64,000 nt of DNA from Canna indica (Eukaryota > Streptophyta > Magnoliopsida > Zingiberales > Cannaceae): the NCBI GenBank assembly GCA_034359265.1, contig CP136892.1:83754001-83818000 (forward strand), in the 5' to 3' direction. Positions 57,755 to 64,000 of this stretch are shown here, in pieces. Numbering within the stretch: position 1 is the first letter of the stretch; each line of letters starts with the position of its first letter. The position numbers and the translations under genes are program-made. Below the pieces are notes generated by a model. That model had not been told where the DNA came from and did no database searches. It saw nothing but the letters and a program-made list of their open reading frames with translations.

Positions 57755-60700
57755 AAATAACTAGATTTTAAGTCGAGAGGAGTAATTTTTTAATCTTTTT
57801 TAAATTTATGCTGACATGACAATACTATGCGACGTGCTTAATGTGCCGCGTTAGCAAAAATAGAACTATTATGTTAAGAATGACGATGAGAAATATTTAT
57901 GTAATTAATGTTTGAAAATGTAGGTACATATGTAGGCCATTTTTTAATTTAGATAATTATAATTTAGAATTTCGCAAAACAGGACTCGAACACTCGATTG
58001 CTTTTCGTCAACAAACACCGTTTTGACCCACTTTTCAATTTTTCGCGAAAACGAAAACTGAAAAGTGGGCTAACAAACTGAAAAGTGGAATTTATTCTTC
58101 AAAAAAATTGTCCTAATTAAGCAATTGGATATATAAATAATTTTATATATTAACTTCATTTTGTTAACTCTGTTGACAGTTAGATATTAGATGGCCCATC
58201 TTGCTTGGGCTTGCACATTCAGTCATTCCCATTCCAGGCAAAGTTCTTGATCCCTTGCAATTGATTTGAAGGCAATGCTGCCCTCCACCAAAGACTGGGA
58301 CGTGGGCAACTCCAGTGAGAAGCTTTTCTCAAATTAAGTAACATCAGGGGAAAGTAAAGCTATGCATAATAATCTGCAATATATTCTTGCAGTGATGTAT
58401 TATTTTTCTGTCTGAGTTTCCTCTTAACATACACCAAAGAACTCTTTCAAAATCTAAATAATAGTTTCTAGAATGACATTGTATAGGGAGGATGTGGTTT
58501 CCTCATTACCCTAGCCTGCCACAGAAAAGACACAGTAGGGAAGGTTTGGACTGCACCAACAAGATAAGATAAGGGTTAGGGTCATGTCCTACAGATATAA
58601 ATTAATTGCCCCCTTGATTATAGGGATCTGCTGCATTAATATCATTTGCATCATCTACAGCATCAAACTGTTAATTGTTGCTTCAGGAAATGTTAGAACT
58701 CTATTCCAGTTTATCCAAAGGCTTCTCTTGCCATCCATGATGCATATCCTATTTCTTTTTCCTCATGCTTCCACAGCTCAACCTCTGCAGAGGGATAACT
58801 ACACCATGAGCTCTCCAATCTGTTAAAACTTGTTTATACAATTAAATAAACAACTTTGATAGACGGAGATACACATGGTGCACAATAGACTGATAATAGG
58901 TGACATTTACAATCATTTACAGGATTTAGTGTGGCATTCATGAAATTTCATTCACACTGGAACTGCACACTCTTTTTACAGTATTCATTGTTTTTGTATT
59001 CCAAATGCAATGAAGATACAATTGCTACACCCATCCATGCGCAATAAATCATCAAGTTGCAGTACTAGCATCACTTAATTTGTTGTTTTATGGTGGTTGA
59101 GATGATGTGGTTCCCTAACTAAACTGGGAGAAACAGTCAAATAAAATTCATGGTAGTATGTATTAAATTCATTTTGATGAGCATACAGCTTTTCTTCCTA
59201 TATTAAATATTCTAGCTCATGACCTACAAAATGATGGTACTTGTTTGTGATTTCTCAAATGTAGCTACTTATTGATGACTTCAGACTAAATGCAGTGGAA
59301 TTTTCTCTAATGAAGTACTTTTTATTTGATCACCTAACAGGGATTTGATGTCATGTCAGGTGAATGCAAAGGTATGTAATAAACATAGAGCTATCAGTAT
59401 CAGGCTTGAATTGAATGAGCTCTCTGAGATGATCCAGGGGATGATGGCAGATCCACAGCAGACTAGATTTCATATGAGGAAACTCCAGTACTGACATATA
59501 TCAATCTAACCTCAAGAAGGCTCATTAAATAAGAAAAAAAATAATGGGTCGGCAACACTTAACAGAGCCGAGGAAGTAGCTTCGGAAGCTGCAGGCTCCA
59601 TGTGCATGGCCTGAAGAGCCAGCTGCACGTAAGGCCTCTGCTCATGTGATCCTCCTTGGAGAAAGATTTGGATTATAGCTGCAAATTACTTTATCAATTC
59701 CACCATGTGATGCCTTCAATTTGCTTGGGCTGTGTTTTACTAGCATTTGGATACCATATTACTCTCGCAAGATTCACTTACCACCCACCCTTCATTCATG
59801 CGGCATGTTCCCCTCATCAACTATCTTCTCATAGGCCTCACCACAACTTGATGTTTTCTTTAGTTTTCTGGAGGACCACTTCTTCTTGGATCTGATAACC
59901 TAGATATGGCTTCCCTGATCGAGTGCATGTGAAGCAGCAAATGTTTATATACTTATGGAGATTATTAGTTTATGGTTATGTCCTGAATAAGAAAGGCTTT
60001 TCTGACCTTGAGATTGTTAGTCTCTCTTTATCATGAAACTAATGAAGTGATGAGTGTTAGCAATGCACCCCTTAAGGAAGCACACCGCCGGTGTTGATCT
60101 CCCGGATGGATGCCTCGTGGTCCTCGGGACAAAATGTCACAAAGATGTTCATCATTGCCCATTGATTACTGCTGTGGTCCTTACTCAGAGCAGAACTTGA
60201 ATCTCGCAGAGAGAACTAATTCTATTGGTTCTGCATGCTAATCTATGCGTGTCTACAAGTCAGGCCTCTTCTCAAGCTTATTAACATTCGAATCAGTTAA
60301 TTGACAGGGAATATAATTGCTAATCTCTTTGAAAGATCGAGGAGAATGTGCTATATATCACAGTGGCAAGTAGCATCGCCAGATGCTCGACGAGTTGCTT
60401 TCTGTCACTTGGACGTAAAGAAATGTCCTCTGCGTCGTCCTTTTCGTGCTGCACGGGTCACTTTCTCTCAAGAGTTACCCTTTTGATCCGAAAACAAAAG
60501 GTGAGCCTTTCTTCATCATGGTTCGTTCCATATATACGGGCCATACGGCTTGTGCTGTCTCCTGCCCTTAAATAAATTTGTCTCGTCTTCTTCCACAGGC
60601 TTACTCGACGCTTGTGGCTACCGACTAGGGACAAACTAGGTCTAACTCCGCGAGGGATCCTATGCGTAGCTTTACTACGATCAAAGTCGCCAAACTCTTC

Positions 60701-62144
60701 ATCACTTTTCTTCCGGACTTTGCCGGCGGCAACGCAACAATCACAGCCGGTTTCTTGAACGACTTCATGTGTCATGTGTGTGTGCGTGCGTGCAGGAAGA
60801 AGCCCGAGGGATGTGCGCCATTGCTTACTTTCTTCTAGCAAACACCAACTCTTCTCGGGCGCCGTAACTCTGGAAGAGGAAAGGAGGAAGTTGCATGATT
60901 TGACATGCTGCTAATTGAACAAGAGCATTAATTCTGTTACGTGAAGAGCACATGCATGCGCTGCAAATCTAACATCTTTTTGTTAATTAATTACTTGGAT
61001 AATTGTGGTGTGTTGTAGGGCTCAGAGAGAGAGAGAGAGAGAGAGAGAGTGGGGTCGAGGCAGCTTCCTTCGGCTTTGAGCATTAATATACTATGGCATG
61101 GGGTGGTATTCTCTCCCTTGTTTTGCTGCTCTTCTCCTGCACTTTTCAAGGATCCCCTGTCCCCCTGAAAGACAAACACCCAGATAATTTTTTATCACCC
61201 AAGCTCGATGCATGAAATCCAGCAGATCCCGGTTTTGTTGATGAATCACAGACCAACCATTTGGTTCTATTCTTCTTTACTTCTTTGATTCCTCTTTCTT
61301 CTGATTTCTCCCTTTTTCTAAACAGTAGACTTGCTGACTAACATATATTAACTGGCCGAAATCAGGTGAGGTGATGCCATTAACTTCTGCCATGTTTGTC
61401 TCCTCCTACCTCGGGCACACTCGAGCTAGCCATCAGCTAGCTGGCTTTTGTTAGAGGAATGCAAAGGAAATCTAACCCAAGTTCTCTTCTGAGACTCATC
61501 AGAAACCTGCCATCCATCCATCCATCCATCTCATGACTAAATCCTCCATGTAAAATCATTTGAGAATTCAAGGTATCAGAGCCAGTTTGCAGTCTTGTCT
61601 AAGAATGTCTTCAATGGACACAGTTGCAGAGTTTCTCAGTCTCCAATTCAATTGTAGCTGCAATAGTTTATCAAAAAGAAAATTTAACTGAAATCATTAA
61701 CTTGCCTCAGATCATCAGAATATATGTTTCAGTTGGAGATTCTGTGATGTATTATACCAGCACTGCTCTCATTGTTACAATGTCAATCAAATCTTTGACA
61801 TGCATAATAACTTCAGACACAAGCAAATTTGACATTCCCCTTGGTACAAATGATTACAGTTCTTCCACCCAGTGTAAATAATTCCTCCCGTAGTCCCTTC
61901 ATCTTCCACTACACATTCTTCTTCCTGTCCTAGTCAATGGAAGATCCATAATCATCATGCAAGACTAGGCTGATATTATTAATCCTTTGGCTCAGAATCA
62001 TAATTGATCTAAACAAGCTCACTTTGGAGTCATCATGCTCTCCTCTTTGTCTTTAATAGAAGATGCATTAGTTTATGATGGTGGTGGTAAAACTGTGACG
62101 AGGTTTGCCGAGATTATAACTCGATCGGTCGACCAGGAAGTGAA
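57755..62144. other. Intergenic, distal upstream of the GH3 gene
   Basis: No gene with a recognisable domain. It holds a (GA)n tract (about 61,023-61,049) and a CATC repeat near 61,510. A minus-strand frame of about 43 codons near 60,220-60,075 ends in a stop but has no supported partner exon. Confidence 0.45.
61023..61049. repeat. (GA)n microsatellite
   Basis: About 13 GA units in a row. Confidence 0.9.
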
Positions 62145-62215
62145 TGTCTCAACAACCCAACTCCACTATGATTCTCACTACATGCTTTAAGTTAATAAAC
62201 TTCCAAGAGGAGACA
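62145..62215 (+). promoter_or_regulatory. Two auxin-response-element-like motifs upstream of GH3
   Basis: TGTCTC (62145-62150) and its reverse complement GAGACA (62210-62215) lie 730-800 bases before the GH3 ATG. ARF factors bind TGTCTC and many GH3 genes are auxin-induced through such sites. Hexamers also occur by chance. Confidence 0.4.
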
Positions 62216-62944
62216 GCCTGTCTGCCAGGCCTGAACTCAAAACCACCCGGCCAATCCTCCCCCCTTTGATTTGGTGCTCGTTTTAAGCTAAGGAACAAAC
62301 CACGCGAAACAGAAAAAAGATCATCTCCTCTCCTCTCAAACCTAATTCCCATGGACTGGAATATATCCTAATCTTTCCTGTTTTGCCAGTGACTCAGTGA
62401 TGATGAATTGATGATGGTATGATTCAATCCCAAGGTCATTATATCTTAATACTTCATATCTGCTAAATGAAATCAAGCATTTGCGAGCCTAATTCGATGC
62501 AGATTATACAATTTGCATGAGGTTTGACCAGTAAATGCTGCATCTAATCACAGGCTGCTATAGCAATTCCAGACATGATCACATGTGTAGGACCTGCACA
62601 TCCTCTTCTCCCCCCTACATGTAATGCTCTTTCCAATGAATCTGTTCCAAAATGCACCACTTCCCAAAATTCCAACCCAGTTAACACTTGTTTATTCGTC
62701 TCATTTCCCTTTCAACACTTCACAAGCAGAAATCCCATTACACAATCCAGCTTTTTAGTTGCTTTATATATCATCCTCTTCTCCTCTGACCAACTCCTTG
62801 TAATATATCCTCCTCCCCTCCCATGACATGCCTACTTGAACTCAATTCCCTTATTTCTAATGGTCTTATGCTAGCTTAGCAATATCATTAATTAGCAGTT
62901 TTCATCATCTTGTTGCCTATAGTTTCTGTTCTACAGCCAGATCG

Positions 62945-64000
62945 ATGGTGGTGCTCAGCTGCGATCCCAATGACCTCGGAAGCAGCTTGCGGCTCATCGA
63001 AGAGCTGACCGCGAATGCCGAGCGAGTCCAGCAGCAGGTGCTCGATGAGATCCTGACGAGGAACGCTGACACCGAATACCTGCATGGATTCCTCAAAGGC
63101 CGCGCCAGCCGTGAGCTCTTCAGGAACGCCGTCCCCGTCGTCGACTACGACCACGTCAAGCCCTACATCGACCGCCTCGCCAATGGCGAGCCTTCCCGGA
63201 TCATCTCCTCCCAACCCATCTTGGAGCTCCTCACCAGGTGAGCCTTCTTGATCGATAGATTAAACTTCGCTGAGTCTTTTGGTTTTCTTCGTTGAAGTGT
63301 GTCTTCTGTGGCAGCTCGGGGACTTCCGGCGGGCAGCCGAAGATGATGCCGTCGACGGCGGAGGAGCTCGACCGGAAGACCTTCTTGTACAACCTCTTGA
63401 TCCCCGTGATGAATCAGTGAGCCGCTAGCTTCTCCATGTTTAATGTAACAGTAGCTCCGATGGGCATCGTTGAGCTCGGTCTCACAGTCGTCTTTCTCCA
63501 AGCTCAGGTACGTCACCGGGCTCGACGAGGGGAAGTGCATGTACCTCCTGTTCATCAAGCCGGAGATCAGCACGCCGTCGGGGCTCACGGCGCGGCCGGT
63601 GCTGACCAGCTATTACAAGAGCAGCCATTTCCGGAACCGGCCCTTCAACAAGTTCAACGTCTACACCAGTCCCGACGAGGCCATTCTTTGCTCCGACAGC
63701 AAGCAGAGCATGTTCTGCCAGCTCCTCTGCGGCCTCGCCCAGCGCGACGAGGTCCTCCGCGTCGGCGCCGTGTTCGCCTCCGCCTTCCTTCGCGCCATCA
63801 AGTTCCTCGAGGACCACTGGCCGGAGCTCTGCTCCAACATCCGCGCCGGCAGCGTCAGCTCCTGGATCACCGGCGCCGCCTGCCGCGACTCCGTGAACAG
63901 AGTCCTCGCCAGGCCCAACCCGGAGCTGGCCGCGGCGATCGAGGCGGAGTGCAGCAAGCAGCCGTGGGAGGCGATAGTGAAGCGGCTCTGGCCGCGGACC
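62945..64000 (+). CDS. GH3 acyl-acid amido synthetase, 5' part (group II, IAA-amido synthetase-like)
   Basis: Exons 62945-63237, 63315-63416 and 63508 to the window edge, with phase-2 junctions and GT/AG borders. About 296 of the usual 600 residues are present and the frame is open at the edge. The N terminus (LRLIEELTANAERVQQQVL) fits GH3 proteins. The ATP/AMP-binding motif SSGTSGGQPKMMP begins at about residue 98, followed by RKTFLYNLLIPVMNQYV and GLTARPVLTSYYKS, then YTSPDEAILC, QLLCGLAQRDEVLRVGAVFA and FLEDHW. GH3 enzymes adenylate a hormone acid and transfer it to an amino acid. The pattern is that of group II enzymes, which conjugate indole-3-acetic acid and lower free auxin in the cytosol. 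Substrate choice depends partly on residues beyond the edge. Confidence 0.95.

Noticed and set aside
60075..60230. 43-codon minus-strand frame ending in a stop
   Set aside because: Length is within chance expectation and no good acceptor or partner exon was found.
60458..60841. 127-codon minus-strand ORF
   Set aside because: No recognisable domain, no promoter context and a TG/CA simple repeat inside; likely chance.
1..64000. tRNA or rRNA genes
   Set aside because: I saw no convincing cloverleaf with intact A and B boxes and no rRNA-like stretch; a covariance-model scan would be decisive.

Overview
This window is nuclear DNA of a flowering plant. AT-rich, transposon-filled intergenic DNA separates a few genes with spliceosomal introns. 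The families present are plant-specific (PLS-type PPR protein, AP2/ERF factor, chalcone synthase with the conserved Cys60 intron, GH3 amido synthetase). The chalcone synthase, ERF and GH3 coding regions are far more GC-rich than their surroundings, as in commelinid monocots, but I cannot name the species.

Layout. 0-3.6 kb: a small two-exon minus-strand gene of unknown function (about 100 aa). 6.9-8.4 kb: an intronless PPR gene (minus). 9.4-10.5 kb: a proline-rich protein (minus). 11.5-12.3 kb: an AP2/ERF factor of the LEAFY PETIOLE/FRIZZY PANICLE type (minus), with an overlapping upstream ORF. 12.5-20.2 kb: no gene seen, but a 1.6-kb foldback element carrying a nested hAT MITE. 20.2-22.6 kb: a five-exon Nudix hydrolase (minus). 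23.5-31.8 kb: transposon-rich, with a MULE bounded by a 9-bp target duplication, hAT MITEs with 8-bp duplications, and a CACTA end.

30.8-47.6 kb: a tandem duplication of a gene encoding a CCHC-GRF-GRF-CCHC zinc-finger protein (minus). Copy 1 (32.1-35.5 kb) is intact. Copy 2 (36.7-47.6 kb) has a premature stop before its last zinc knuckle, and its second intron holds a 7.35-kb endogenous pararetrovirus (Caulimoviridae). The viral polyprotein frame is open for over 1,900 codons and carries the badnavirus-type cysteine motif, protease, reverse transcriptase and RNase H. After it comes a separate 151-codon ORF with a strong splice acceptor directly before its ATG, an arrangement reminiscent of tungrovirus ORF4. 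A viral promoter and a truncated tRNA-Met primer-binding site follow at the right junction. The left end is rearranged: an ORF2-like gene lies inverted, and the leader and most of ORF1 are missing. Because copy 1 keeps the empty site, the integration point can be placed in an ATT microsatellite.

48-49 kb holds a LINE remnant. 50.5-51.8 kb is a canonical chalcone synthase gene with a MITE-like hairpin in its promoter. 52-58 kb is AT-rich, with a LINE RNase H relic, a 1-kb foldback element and direct repeats. 58-62.9 kb shows no convincing gene. The window ends inside a GH3 acyl-acid amido synthetase gene (62,945 to the edge).

The host genes show no operon-like functional link. The pararetrovirus in one copy of a tandem gene pair is the most unusual part of the window.
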